Assembly (NCBI GenBank): GCA_029215795.1
Contig: JARDYH010000006.1
Location: forward strand, 25,435,501-25,499,500
Source of the DNA: Anniella stebbinsi
Lineage: Eukaryota; Chordata; Lepidosauria; Squamata; Anniellidae
Length of the DNA: 64,000 nt
Direction of reading: 5' to 3'
Below, piece by piece: positions 40,583 through 51,932 of the stretch. The position numbers were made by a program, and so were the translations under genes. Below the pieces are notes generated by a model. It had not been told where the DNA came from. It searched no databases and was given only the letters and a program-made list of their open reading frames with translations. Position 1 is the stretch's first letter. Every line of letters begins with the position of its first letter.

Positions 40583-41221
40583 TACTTTCACCCCAGTTTG
40601 CCTTGCTACTTCACAAACGAGAGACACTCAAATAGAGCTCAGCCCTGCTTGAATGCTGCTTGCAAAGTGTTTGCTCCCTTGTATATAATTAAGGCAGCCA
40701 GAGTTAGCACTCGGCAGTGAAATGGAGGCTTTTTGGAGAACAAATGAGAACACTGATAGTGCCTACGAAATTCCAGAGCCTGGCAGGAGGAGCAAGCATT
40801 TTCCTTCATCCAGGTAAGGGTGGTGGTGGTAGAGAAAAGGGTCTGTATACTAAGAAGTTGCAGCCTTTGAGTTCTCAATGACCCAAAATTGTTGTGCTAA
40901 CAACTATGCAACAGTATAGTAGTAAAAATTAGTCTGTGCCACTTGAGGTTGCAGGTGAGGTGGGAGATGTCATTTTTGAATGATCTCCTATGTAAAAACA
41001 ATCCTAGCAAGTAGAAAGCCAGAACAGCACAAAGCAGGCTGGGCTAAAAAATCCCCTGCCCTGATTATTTCCTTCCAAGGACGTTTTCCCCCCACCCATG
41101 GTGAAATATTGTAAAATGTCATCACCACCCCAAGTACATCCCCAGGTGAAGTGCTACAGCCCACTCTTATCGCCCCAGGAAGTGGAATTTGCTGCTTCAT
41201 TCCCATATACTTATAGACCTG
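40583..41221. other. unassigned
   Basis: No gene or recognised repeat could be supported. Confidence 0.4.
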
Positions 41222-41357
41222 CCTTCCCCAACTTGGTACCCTCCAGATGTTTTGGACTACCAATTCCCAGCATTCCTGATCATTGGGCCATGCGGAAAGG
41301 CCGTTGGGAGTTGAGGTCCAAAATATCTGGAGGGCCACCAGTTTGGGAAAGGCTGTA
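41222..41357. mobile_element. foldback element
   Basis: CTTCCCCAACTTGGTACCCT, then CCAGATGTTTTGGACTAC, with the complement CCAAAATATCTGGAGGG and CCAGTTTGGGAAAGGC at the other end. This is the family whose parts occur in the composite repeats at 16127 and 36549, and it is complete here. It is noncoding. Confidence 0.75.
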
Positions 41358-41629
41358 GAGGTTAAACTATACATTGCTGAAAGGGAAGCAGGCTTTGGGG
41401 GCGCTCCTCCATTCCTCTTTAAGCCACTGGCATGGAGCTCCCCAGAGAGTTCAATGGTTCCCTTACTACACGCAGGTAAAGTGGGCTGCAAAAATTCTAT
41501 GAACATATTTTAGACGGGTGGAGATTGCACACAATTCCAATATTAGTTATTCTGCCATTAAAAATATTTATTGTGCATTGCTACACAATGATGGTCAGTG
41601 AAGTAGTTTGCTTGTCATACCTACTTTTT

Positions 41630-42316
41630 TCCCAGGTACGATCCATGGCTTCCTCCTCTGTTTCATTAGCACATCAAACGTTGGTCCCTTTCACGTGCCT
41701 TCCTTGTATCGCCATTGGATCAGCGAAATCTCTTTTCACTTGTTCGCTCTTCTGCTATTGCGCCTGCCCTACCCCGTCACCTTCTCTTTCCCCCTCCAGT
41801 TCACTGGTTCTTGTGGTTGATGGACATTGTGATGGGTGTGGGTGTGGGTGCCTCCCCCCCCCCCCGGTTTTATTGTCTAGCATTTTAGGGATTTAGCGTT
41901 TCATTGGCTGGGCACTGTTTCTGCCTTTAGAGGTGAGATGATGCTTCCTTCTGCTCGAAGTCTTTGCATACACTTTCTTTGTCCCTCCCCCTTCCTGGTT
42001 GAGCAGTTGAGCGGTTCTACAGACTGGAGGAGAACCACTCCCACCCTCCTCTTTCGTCAGCAAGACTACCCTTCAATGCACATGCCCCCAAGAAGGGACG
42101 TTCTGCGACACAGCATGAGGATGGAAAAACAGAAGGGTGGTTTTATCCCACGTGGAGAAAAAATACTGAACTTTTCCCACCCTAGAAAAACACAGCAAAT
42201 GGAAGGGAAGGGGTGAGATGACTACAGGACAGGGACGATGTTGTGTGAGGGTCGTGGGACAAAATGGTAAACAAGGCAGGATGAAAGTGCGATCAAACGC
42301 TGGTGTGATGGAGCTC
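41630..42316. mobile_element. family T long copy
   Basis: It parallels 46350-47018: TCATTAGCACATCAAACG, TCTCTTTTCACTTGTTCGCT, TCGTCAGCAAGACTACCCTT, ACAGGACAGGGACGATGTTG and the right end GGTGTGATGGAGCTC. It is about 690 bp with no transposase. The left TIR is degraded. Confidence 0.65.
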
Positions 42317-44150
42317 ATTGTCTTCTGCTGCAGGGTAATGGATTTGGGTACTGGAATTCCCATCCTTACTGTAACTTCAGGAAGGCAGCAATGGAGGGAA
42401 TAGCACAGCTGCTGACTGGACCAGTGATCATGGTGTTGGTGTGGGCTTCTAAGGTTAGGGAGCAACTGGTGGTTTGAATATCATTGAGTAAGCCCTCCTC
42501 CCTTCCCCACCTCGTGTCTACAGCTACAAGTGGTTTTTCCCCCCCTCTTCTCCATTGCTCTGCAGAGATGGGATGCGGGTTGAAGGAGTCTTACTAGCAT
42601 TGCAAACTGCTTCATGACTGCTGCATTTTGGTACAATACACATTTCAAATGCAAAAAAGGGCACATGCAAATGCAAGCAAAAGAATGTCGATCTTCACAA
42701 ACACACAATGCATACGTGGTTACGACCAAACAAAAGCAAGAAGAATATGCAGAAAAAGACTGCAATATATTTTTACGCACACACAGGGCAGACACAGACA
42801 TGTGTATAAAAGCATCCTCCTTCTCTTATGCTTATCCTTTATTTTTCACAGAGCCAGCTCCACGCCCAAGGAACTGAATCAGCCAAAGCATGAGCTAGGC
42901 TGGGCTGGGGAAGTGCTGCTAGGTGGCACTGTTAGATCGAGAAAATGGCCTCAGTGCCAGCTCCCTTCTGAGCTGGCAGTGAGGCTTGGGCACAGTTTTG
43001 ATTGGCAAGAGGTCTGTTGTGGTGCAACAGTAGCTTAAGGTAGTGTCTGGCCTCACCCAAGAGTTCACCCAGATACAGGAACAAAATAAGTTTGCTGGCT
43101 CTAGGTAAATAGCTGCCTTCTGTGCCAATGGGAAGCTACATCAATCCTGAGAGAGGATCTTTTAAAACATGGCTGTCACCCAATGTAAGAAACCTTACAG
43201 AGCAATCTGATGCTCCCATGACACCAGTGGCCACTAATAACAGTACAATGTTAGTGAAGCTTAGTCTGAATCCTATGTACTCTGAGCAGAAGAATGGAGA
43301 CTAAAATGACAGCACACCAAACATCAAAGAGCATAGCAACAGCTACTCCCCACCCCCGTGACCATGGCAACAGTGCTGAAACACACTGATCATGAAACAA
43401 GCGACAAACCAAGGAGCCCCCTCCCGCCCTCAGCCATGCATGGAAGGAGGCAATCTATTCCACACAATGGGGACATGCCATTACGATGTTGACCTCCCTC
43501 TCTCTACACACAGGGCATAACTTGACAAGAAGGAAGGCACAGTGCCTGTATGTGTGGCAGCCTCTGTGATGCAGGCAGTAAGAGCAGAGATCCCCTCAGA
43601 TCACTCATACACAGAAATGGGAAATAATCACTATTTTGAATACACAAGGAAAAAATGCAGGAAGTCCAACGAACTCCCTAGGAAGCTCTGTGACTCATTT
43701 GGCACGAAGCGCATTCAGAGAACACGTGGGCTCCCCTGCGACAAGGGCATTCCCACTGGGAAACAATTTTCATGTCAGGCAAAGGAACATTTTGCCAAGA
43801 AAGGAACCGGAGATATCAGGAAATTATAGGGAGGCTACAACTGCTCCCTTAAAGAAACAAATCCCATCAGTCCACAGGGAGGAAGAAGCAGATTGCAAAA
43901 CAGATTCTGTACGTTGGAATCCTGCCAGGAGTAACTGCTGTGTCGAGGCAAAACACACCTTTTATCTGCCTGGAGAGTAATAGTCACAGCAGAGGCATGG
44001 CTGGAGCCCACACTTCCTACCCCAGGAGATGCTTACTCTGTGATCATACACCCATGCCGTACAGTGGCCACAATCTGTGCCTTTTGTAGTTGCCTTTGAG
44101 GGAGAATGAATTTTACTCACAATATATTAGGCACAACAGAGTGGGGTTTT
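42317..44150. other. unassigned
   Basis: Several overlapping ORFs of 60-136 codons occur (for example 42628-43038 and 43542-43829), but they overlap on both strands, lack motifs and have no repeat copy to compare, so none is called. Confidence 0.35.
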
Positions 44151-44159
44151 GTGTGTGTA

Positions 44160-44195
<36 letters not shown>

Positions 44196-44197
44196 TT
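44151..44197. repeat. (GT)n then (GA)n microsatellite
   Basis: A (GT)n run is followed by (GA)n without a break. Confidence 0.9.
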
Positions 44198-44394
44198 AAA
44201 TATAATTCTCAGCAGCCTTGGGATTTAGCTCCTGTGTTATCCCCCCCCCCCACCCAACACCTTTTGTCTTCCCCACATCTGCTCATGCCTTGAGTCCATC
44301 CATAGACACCAGGACCAGAGTTGTATGGTGAGACTGTGCATAGCTGTTGTCCCAGGTTCAAACCCTGTATGCAGACCCACAGCCAGAGAGGTGA

Positions 44395-44749
44395 GGCTGC
44401 CTCTACAAGAGAGGTTTAATGCTCTTTCAAGGCGCTTTAAAAAATTTACCTCTACAAGAACGGAGCGCAAATCGGGCGTAGAGGCGCGTTATCTCTCCGA
44501 TTATGAGCATTATCGAATGTGCGTTAAACAGCGAGTTTTATTTTGCTCCGGCCGTTAAAGCACATTTTGCCTATGTGAACAAGCGTTTATGCGCATTAAC
44601 TACTTGTAAAGCGCATTTTGGTCACCCGTTAATGCGCTTCGCCACCTCTCGCCGCCTCTCGTGCATAGGTATTAGGCATAAATGCGCTTCGGTGACTATG
44701 CGCATAATCGCCTAACCAGGCGCAAAAGCGAATCCTTGTAGAGGGGACC
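44395..44749. mobile_element. TIR element, family P copy C
   Basis: 355 bp, flanked by TGA and TCA, so the 3-bp duplication is imperfect. The ends are GGCTGCCTCTACAAGAG and the complement of CTTGTAGAGGGGACC. It is the clearest intact copy for comparison with the expanded copy at 51034. Confidence 0.85.
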
Positions 44750-45384
44750 TCAGTCACCCTGCTCCAAATGCAGTGACGCTCAAACAGAAGACAGTGCTGC
44801 TGTCCAGGGCACTTGAATCACCAAATAGCTCCCCTCTTGTATGACTTGGGCTGTTTTTATTTAACTCAGACCCACCAACCCCTTCTCAGTTGCTTGCCAG
44901 CCTATGCCCTGGCTTCTTGAGCCAGTAGCCCTTCTTCACTATCTCCTCTTCCTCCTCACTTCATGCTACCAAACTGTGTGTTGATTCACAGCAGCAGTGA
45001 CCAGGGGTTATGTGATGTGTAGAGACTGGTCCCTTCCTCTTGCAGGGGCTCAAACAGACACAATGTGGATGAGGAGCAGACCCTGAGTCTCCATTGAGTT
45101 CAATGACTTTTACCACTTAGTTTGCCAGCATATTACATTGGCATAGGGAGCTAGAGCAGGGGCTGAGTGAGTTTAGGATTCAAAGTCCTGCTCCTGCTCT
45201 GGCATGCTCTTATTGGTGCCCATTTTGGTCCCTACGTCAGTGTGGAGTGGCACCAGTGTGTCTATATGAGTGTGCGTGTGGTGTGTGTATATGTATGTGT
45301 GTGTATTATGCTGGCATACTATTCCTCTGTCATATTCCTGGTGACATGCCAGCACACAGTCCTAGCACTGGCATATCTCATAAC
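44750..45384. other. unassigned; (GT)-rich tract
   Basis: A GT-rich stretch lies at 45258-45306. No gene is supported. Confidence 0.4.
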
Positions 45385-46035
45385 AACATAAGAAGAGCCA
45401 TGCTCAATCAGACCAAGGCTCCATCTAGTCCAGCACTCTGTTCACGCAGTGGCCAACCAGCTGTCGACCAGGGACCCACAAGCAAGACATGGTGCAACAG
45501 CACCCTCCCACCTATAGTCCCAAGCAACTAGCGTATACAGGCTTACTGCCTCTGATCCTGGAGGTTGCACTTAACCATCAGGACTAGTAGCCATTGATAG
45601 CCTTCTCCTCCAGGAATTTATCCAACCCTCTTTTAAAGTCATCCTAATTTGTGGCCATCACAACATCTTGTTGTAGTGAATTCCTTAGTTTAACTATGTG
45701 TTGTGTGAAGAAGTGTTTCCTTTTATTTGTCCTGAATATCTCACCAATCAGCCTCATGGGATGACCCCAGGTTCTAGTATTATGGGAGAGGAGAAATGTG
45801 TCTCCCTATCTACATTCTCTACACCATGCATAATTTTGTACACCTCTATCAGGTCTCCCCTTAGTGTCTTCCCCCTGCCCAACTGTTGTTACCTTCCCTT
45901 ATAGGGAAGATGCTCTAATCCTGTGATAAATTTAGTTGCCCTTTTTTGCACTTTTTCCAGCTCTATGCTATCTTGTTTTAGGTGTGCTGACCAGAACTGT
46001 ACACAGTATTCTAAGTATGGTCGCACCATAGATTT
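45385..46035 (-). pseudogene. CR1 LINE 3' part
   Basis: The minus strand encodes YKSMVRPYLEYCVQFWSAH and LEKVQKRATKFI (about 46035-45895), followed by the C-terminal tail and 3' UTR with several stops. The L2 tail at 46036 interrupts it at its 5' side. Confidence 0.75.
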
Positions 46036-46036
46036 G

Positions 46037-46075
<39 letters not shown>

Positions 46076-46225
46076 GATTTATTTCTTACCCGCCTCTCCG
46101 TCTGGATCGAGGCGGGGAACAACAACATGATAAAATACATAAAACTAATTAAAAACATGACAAATATTATTAAAACTGCATTAAAACATCCTAAAACATC
46201 CTAAAAACATTCTAAAAATTACACT
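46036..46225 (-). mobile_element. L2-type LINE 3' end with (AAT)n tail
   Basis: An (AAT)n run at 46039-46073 then TTCTTACCCGCCTCTCCGTC and GGATCGAGGCGGGGAAC. It is nearly the complement of 40495-40580 and is probably inserted in the CR1. Confidence 0.75.
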
Positions 46226-46349
46226 GGATAATATGTATGATACTGGATCTCCATGATCCTCCAGGACTTAGTTGTTATCATAAAATGTTTCACCCAGCAC
46301 AGTTGGAACATAGGATTGTGCTGCTAGTTGTTTTATCATATGAGTTTTA

Positions 46350-47018
46350 AGGCTCCATCACACCTACTTTCCCCCCCTGGTTTGCCTCTGTGATTTCCAC
46401 CTCCATTTCATTAGTGCGTCAAGCTAATGGTCCCTTTCATGTGGGTTTGTGGTATTGCCACTGTAAGGGTGAAATCTCTTTTCATTTGTTCGCTCTCCCA
46501 CTCCACTCCACCCTGCCCCACCCCACCCCACCCCGCCCCTTCTCCTTCCCCCTCCCTTGTGATTGATGTGGAAGCCTTCCCCCCCTCGCTCTGGCTTTGT
46601 TGTCTAGCGTTTTACCAATTTAACATTTCATCGGCTGGGTGACGTTTCTGCGGGCAATGAGGGTGGGGTTGGAGCAGCAAAAGTCCGTTCGACCAACTCA
46701 CACAAGCCCATTCATTTGGCACGGCGTGGTGGTGGAGGAGAACCGCCTCACCCTCCTCTTTCATCAGCAAGACCTCCCTTCAAGGCACACACCCCCAGCA
46801 AAGGACATAGCACAAGGACAGCAATACACGGGGGTGGAAGGGTGCTTTAATCCCACGTGGAGGAAATAAGCTGGACTTTCCCCACTCTAAGAAAACACGG
46901 AAAGGCAGGAGGAAGAGGTGGGGTGACTGCAGGACAGGCACAATGTCATGTGAGTACTGCGGTGCAAAACAGCAAAACAGGCATGACGAGAGTGCAATAA
47001 AACACTGTGATGGAACCC
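46350..47018. mobile_element. family T long copy
   Basis: It starts AGGCTCCATCACACCTAC and ends CACTGTGATGGAACC, inverted repeats of about 13 bp. It is about 670 bp with a C-rich tract (CACCCCACCCC) and no coding capacity. The family shares the TCACAC terminal motif with family M, suggesting related transposases. Confidence 0.7.
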
Positions 47019-47084
47019 CTTGTGTCAAATCATTACGAATGTGGAATAAAAAGCAGGAAATAACACTATGGAACTGGTATCTGG

Positions 47085-47220
47085 AATGTGGATTGTGCCC
47101 CAACAGTTATCAGTGCACTTCAATACTGCTATAAAGCAGTAGTTTAGATACACATTCCATATGCAGCTTTTATAGTGTTATTTCCTGCTTTTTAATCCAC
47201 ATTTGTAATGATTTCACACA
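47085..47220. repeat. small inverted repeat block
   Basis: GGAATGTGGATTGTG near 47087 and AGATACACATTCCATATGC near 47146 are loosely inverted, and GGAATAAAAAGCAGGAAATA (47042) pairs with TATTTCCTGCTTTTTAATCC (47183). It is related to the insert at 22125. Confidence 0.5.
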
Positions 47221-47433
47221 AGCCCTGCCCCCCATTAAGCTCAAGGTACCAGCTTTTCTTTTTTTCCTCCTGAATGCATTCTTCTCTCTTTTTTCCTGGG
47301 CCACCACCCATTCTCCTCTTTTGTCCCAACCCTTAGGCCTGTGCTAGGGTGGGAACATGTGCTAGGAGAGATGCAGGAAAAAGTTTTCTTCATTCTACAC
47401 ACCATAGACTGTACATGAAGAAAAGCTAAATAT

Positions 47434-48233
47434 AGGGTGACCAGATTTTGGAATCCAAAATCCCGGTCCCCCCCCCCCGCCAACAACCCCCCCACCAAGC
47501 CACCCACCCCCAAAAAACATCAGCCCGGACCTACCGGGGCGGGTTCTCTTCTGCTGCCTCCTCCGCCGCTGCCGTGCTGCCGCCGCCGGGTCCCCCGCCG
47601 GCTCGTAAGGCCAGCGGCCGCGCGAAAGAGGCAGGGGAGGGCCGGATCCGGAAGTGACATAATCGGCCCTCCTCCGCCTCTTCCGCGCGGCCGCTGGCCT
47701 TACGAGCTGGCGGGGGACGCGGCGGCGGCGGCGAACCCGGCGGCGGCAGCCCTGGCGGCGGCGTGGCGGACCTGGTGGCGGCGGCGCGGCGGCGGTCCCG
47801 GCGGAGGCGGTGCGGCAGCGGACCCGGCGGCGGCGGCGCGGCAGGGGCCCCGGTGGCGGCGGCGGCGGCGGCGGCGGCGTGGCAGTGGACCCGCCGGCGG
47901 CGCAGCGGTGGACCTGACTGCCCCAGCAGGTAAGTGCCCCGCGCCCCTCGCCTCGCGCTCCTTACCCGCTTCCCTCCGGTGCTTGAATCTACTGAGAAAC
48001 AGGCTTCACGGCGCGCTACTGAGGGACAGGCTGCGAAGCCTGTTTCTCAGTAGATTCGAGCACCGGAGGGAAGCGGACGCCCCTGCGGGTAAGGAGCGTG
48101 AGGCGCGAGGGAAGGCATTTACCTGCTGGGGCGACCCTTCCCGGGCTCCACCGCCGCCACCGCCGCCAGGTCTACCGCCGGTTGGGCCGGCTCGCCCCTG
48201 GACCGGGAAATCCCGAGCCATCTGGACAGCCTA
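47434..48233. mobile_element. GC-rich hAT-like element with 8-bp target duplication
   Basis: CTAAATAT is present on both sides (47426-47433, 48234-48241). The termini AGGGTGACCAGATTTTGG and the complement of ATCTGGACAGCCTA match the hAT MITE family. The interior is CpG-rich with GGC-repeat stretches at 47715-47885 and a large hairpin with arms at about 47926-48007 and 48032-48128. The 266-codon frame across it has extreme Ala/Gly/Arg composition from triplet repeats and is not a credible protein. Confidence 0.8.
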
Positions 48234-49743
48234 CTAAATATGCTTTGGGAGATCTATCATTAGGATCTCCTGCTCTGTGTGTTGAACCCTAGGTGGGGTT
48301 AATTAGTAACCTGGCCTAGCTACTTTGAAGATCAAGTGTGCTCTGAGAGAGGGTTACTCTTTCACCCACCCACCCCATTCCCCACTCTGAAGCTGCTATT
48401 AGCTGTAGAGGGTGGAAAGGACAGGTACAGCACCTTTTTTTTCTCCACACAAAGGAGCTAGTAGCCATTTCAAAGGATGGATGCGTGGGTGGGATATAGA
48501 TCAGGCAAAGGATGAAAGAATTAAACATTTTCACTCCCAGAGCACCATTTCCCCTGATTGTCAAAGCAGCCATATGGTGCTTCTAATCAGTTCAATACAA
48601 AACAAAACAAAACACATACACACACACACACACACACACACCGCTCCCTAATCATGATCTCCTGTGCCATAACCAGCTTGGCCCTCAATCAAAGGCAAGT
48701 TGGCCTGAACTTCACATGCAGCAAAATTGAGATAGCAATCCTGAGCAACAGAATGGACTACACTATGCAGACTGCAGAAGGGATATCACAGTTTTGAATG
48801 TTCTCCTAGAGTAAAACAACAGCTCCCTACAAGTAAAAAGCTAGAGCTTCTCTTATTGCTTTGCCAGTGCTTTAACTGTAGGATTTGTTTGATGCAAGGA
48901 AGCATTAAATAGCATCTCACATCTGCAGTGTAAAATGGTACAGTTCACACTTCCACCTTAGCTTTCTGCTATTTCATTGGGCTGCATGTGCAGCCAGGCT
49001 TACTCTCCTCTCCTGTAGATAACGCACAGCTGGTCTTTCTTTGCCTCCCGACTGCTGGTTGCACTTTGTTCTACTCCCCCTTCTCCCCCCTCTGAGCATC
49101 ACATCCATGAGCTGGCAGATCCACATGCTATTATCAAATGCAAGAAGGCAGAGCCATAGCAGCTTCGTCCAGGACTGGGCAGGACCTTCTATTGTGAGGT
49201 GGGGGGAAATTGAGAAATTGATTTGATCAGCTAAAAAGGAGGAAGCAGTTTTTTGAGCTGGCTAGCAGGAGCACCTGGTGCAGCTTTAGGACTAGCATTG
49301 CCTGCACTTGCTTGCTCTGGAGCTGCTCATACTGCGTTTTTTTTAAAAAATAAATAACCAAATAAATAAATAAGCAAATAGTTCATTACAAAAGGTATGG
49401 GAACTCTCCTTCAAAAGGACAGTGACACCGTTAAAGGCTGCCTTTTTATGTCAGCTGGGGAGGCAGCACCAAGGAAAGCTTTAAAAACTGTCAGAGCAGG
49501 CAGCCACCATCCCAAGAACTGGCATACCCGAGAACTGGTGAACCAAGGGACAAGCTCTGCTGCATCCAGACCTCCCACCCTCTCTAGGCTGCTATGATGT
49601 CCCCTGGGGCATCCATAACTCCAATGCCAAAGGGGATGTATGGTTCTGCCCTTGAACATGCTTCTTTAGCCATTCAGTGCTTGAGCAATGCACTCTCCCC
49701 ATTTGAAGCAGTGTGTTGCTATAGGTCTGTAAAGAGTTACTTA
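48234..49743. other. unassigned; (CA)n
   Basis: A (CA)n run lies at about 48612-48641. No gene or other repeat is supported. Confidence 0.45.
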
Positions 49744-50025
49744 GGGCTTTATCACACCTACCCGTTTTGCTTATGCGGGTTCCCCCTCCATTTCCTATGT
49801 GAGGGTAACCTTTTGATCACACGTGGTCGTTTTTTCTCCAATTTCTCAGCTAAGCATGCGGAGGAGGGGAGCAAACAGATTATCCCCGTTCAGGAATACT
49901 TTGAAAGTGAAACGGGAAATGGAGCATTCGGGGCGTGAGAGCAGCGGGAGGGGGACAACGTCATGTGAAAGAATTGGATCAAAGTTGTGGCAGGTGTGGA
50001 TCAAACCGCCCATGTGATAAAGGCC
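49744..50025. mobile_element. TA-flanked MITE, family M copy 3
   Basis: TA flanks both sides (49742-49743, 50026-50027). The ends GGGCTTTATCACACCTACC and the complement of CATGTGATAAAGGCC are inverted. The inner motif TTGGATCAAAGTTGTGG matches copies 1 and 2. It is noncoding. Confidence 0.8.
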
Positions 50026-50470
50026 TAATAGCCATGATTACTAAATGGAACGACCATATTTAAAGCCAGTATGCCTGAATATTAGATGAAGGGGACAAAG
50101 AACAGAGGGTGCTGTTAGAAGCAGAATATTAGACCAAATGGACATTGGTCTGATCCTGCAAAGCAATTCTCTCCCCTCCCCACCAGCTTCTTGGCATTAA
50201 AGTGTAATAAGCTGGGCAAAGAGAAACCTGCATTTTAATTTGTTTTGTCTTGGGGAATAGGTGTTCAGAGAACATTACTGGTTAGGGGTTTGATCTTCTC
50301 ACAGTGGGGCATAAGTGGTTATGGTGAACTCACTTGGAAGCCACATATTTTCACATTACCCTTGATATGTGTTTGCAATGAGGTTGTCATCTGAATGGTT
50401 CCCATCCTTACAGGTCCAGACAGCCATTCAGCATTGACCCTGCTCAACCTACTTTTGGAATTATTGCTAA
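50026..50470. other. unassigned
   Basis: Nothing recognisable. Confidence 0.4.
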
Positions 50471-51000
50471 ATTTATTTATTTATTTGTTTCAAGCTACAT
50501 GTAGACTCCCATAATAGAGCACTTTTGGTGACTTACAGAGCAAAGTAATACATATTTAAAAGTCACGTTGCAATAAAATGCAGCAAATAAAACATATCAA
50601 TTTGGATTAGAATAGATAAATAAAAGCCAGGAGCATATAAATAAAAGCCACAGAGCTAAAACAAGAGTAAGAACCACAGGATAATTTAAAAGGCTTGGGA
50701 AAATAAAAAAATATATCTTTGCCTGGCACCAAAAACAAACAAACACTAAAGTAGGCACCAGGTGGGCATCTCTGGGAAAGGGCATTCAATAATCAGGGAG
50801 CTAATACTGAAAAAGGCCCTTTCATTTGTAGCCGTTTGTCATACCTCACTTGGTGGGGGCACTTGAAGAAGAGTCTCAGATAATGGCAAGACACAGGTAG
50901 TGGTGTGTGGGAAGAAGCAATCCTTCAGGTATCAAGGTCCCATCTCCAGGACTTTAAACTGGGCTTAAAAACAGACAGGGAGACAGTGAACATGGTAACC
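50471..51000 (-). pseudogene. L2 LINE 3' part
   Basis: It has a TTTATTTATTTATTTG tail and then 3' UTR and post-RT tail sequence that aligns with 29500-29760 (GGCACCAGGTGGGCATCTCT, AGGGCATTCAATAATC, AAAAAGGCCCTTTCA). Only weak coding traces remain. Confidence 0.65.
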
Positions 51001-51033
51001 CACGAGCACAATAATTCCCAGTCAGTGCTTATA

Positions 51034-51932
51034 GGCTGCCTCCACACGAGACGTTTAATGCTCTTTGAAGGCTCATTATAAATTTTACCTCCACACCAGG
51101 GAAGTGCAAAAGGGGCGTAGAGGCGCGTTATCTCCCCGATTGTGCGCATTATCGAATGCGCGTTAATTAGCGACTTTTATTTTGCTCCGTCCATTAAAGC
51201 GCATTTTGACTGCTGCCGCCGCTGTCAAAAGCCCTCCCCCGGCTGCAACCTGAACTTCAGCAACCCCGGGGCATGATTTGAAGCTGGCGAGGCGAGAAGG
51301 GGGAGAGCAGATTTCCTTCCTCACCCCCTTTCCGATCGCTCCATGCCCCGACCTGACTTCAGCAACCCCAGGGCTCCGGCGGAGGGAGCTAGCGCCTGGC
51401 TGCCGGGAACATGATGAAGCCGGCGAGGTGAGAAGCGTCGCGCAGCCCGATCCCAGCCTCCGGAGCCAGCCTCGAAGTTCCCTGCAGGGGGCTCCGGCCA
51501 CATTGGAGGGCAGTCGGCGCCGCCCTCGGGGGAAGCTCAGCCCCGCCGGCTCGTGCCCGTCCGGCACATCCGCTCCTCTCGCTCGCTCGGCAAGCGACCG
51601 CTCTCCTCGGCGAAGGCGGCAGAGATGCCAGGAGGCAGCTAGCTGGGAAGAAAGCGCAGGGCCGCTGCCGCCACAGCCTCGCCCGGCCTGGCTTGAGGAG
51701 GTGGCGGCTCAGCTCTCCCTGGAACTCTCGCAGCTCCGCCGCCCTCTGGGACCCAACTCGGCAGCCGCCTCCCGTTACGGGACACTTTTCTCCAACACTT
51801 GACACAGCCTGCCAGAGGGAAGGGGAGGGGAGCGCCGCCTCTCGTGCAGAGGTATTAGGCGTAAAGGCGCTTCAGGGATAGTGCGCCCAATCGCCTAACC
51901 GGGCGCAAAAGCGAATTCTTGTGGAGGGGACC
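51034..51932. mobile_element. family P copy D with exchanged GC-rich centre
   Basis: The outer parts (51034-51210 and 51833-51932) align with the two ends of copy C, including GGCTGCCTCCACACGAG and the complement of TTGTGGAGGGGACC. The about 95 bp normally in the middle is replaced by about 620 bp of unrelated CpG-rich sequence. No exact target duplication remains (ATA versus AGC). Confidence 0.8.
51211..51832. other. GC-rich insert carried within the family P element
   Basis: It is CpG-dense and non-palindromic overall, unlike the carrier. It holds an imperfect direct duplication (CTTCAGCAACCCCGGGGC near 51255 and CTTCAGCAACCCCAGGGCTC near 51357, each followed by a GCCGGCGAGG-like GCTGGCGAGGCGAGAAG segment). 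GAGGTGAGAAG near 51425 is a good splice donor. Open frames of 134-174 codons on both strands reflect the GC content. It may derive from a host CpG-island promoter or first exon; no gene is recognised. Confidence 0.6.

Noticed and set aside
42628..43038. 136-codon ORF in unassigned DNA
   Set aside because: It overlaps other-frame and opposite-strand ORFs of similar length, with no motif, repeat copy or splice context.
47437..48237. 266-codon plus-strand ORF, the second longest in the window
   Set aside because: It spans nearly the whole GC-rich hAT-like element, and its Ala/Gly/Arg/Pro composition follows from GGC and CCG repeats and a hairpin. No domain or start context supports a protein.
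51278..51805. 174-codon ORF and opposite-strand 138-codon ORF
   Set aside because: They lie in the CpG-rich captured insert and overlap on opposite strands. No motif is seen, though a captured host exon remains possible.
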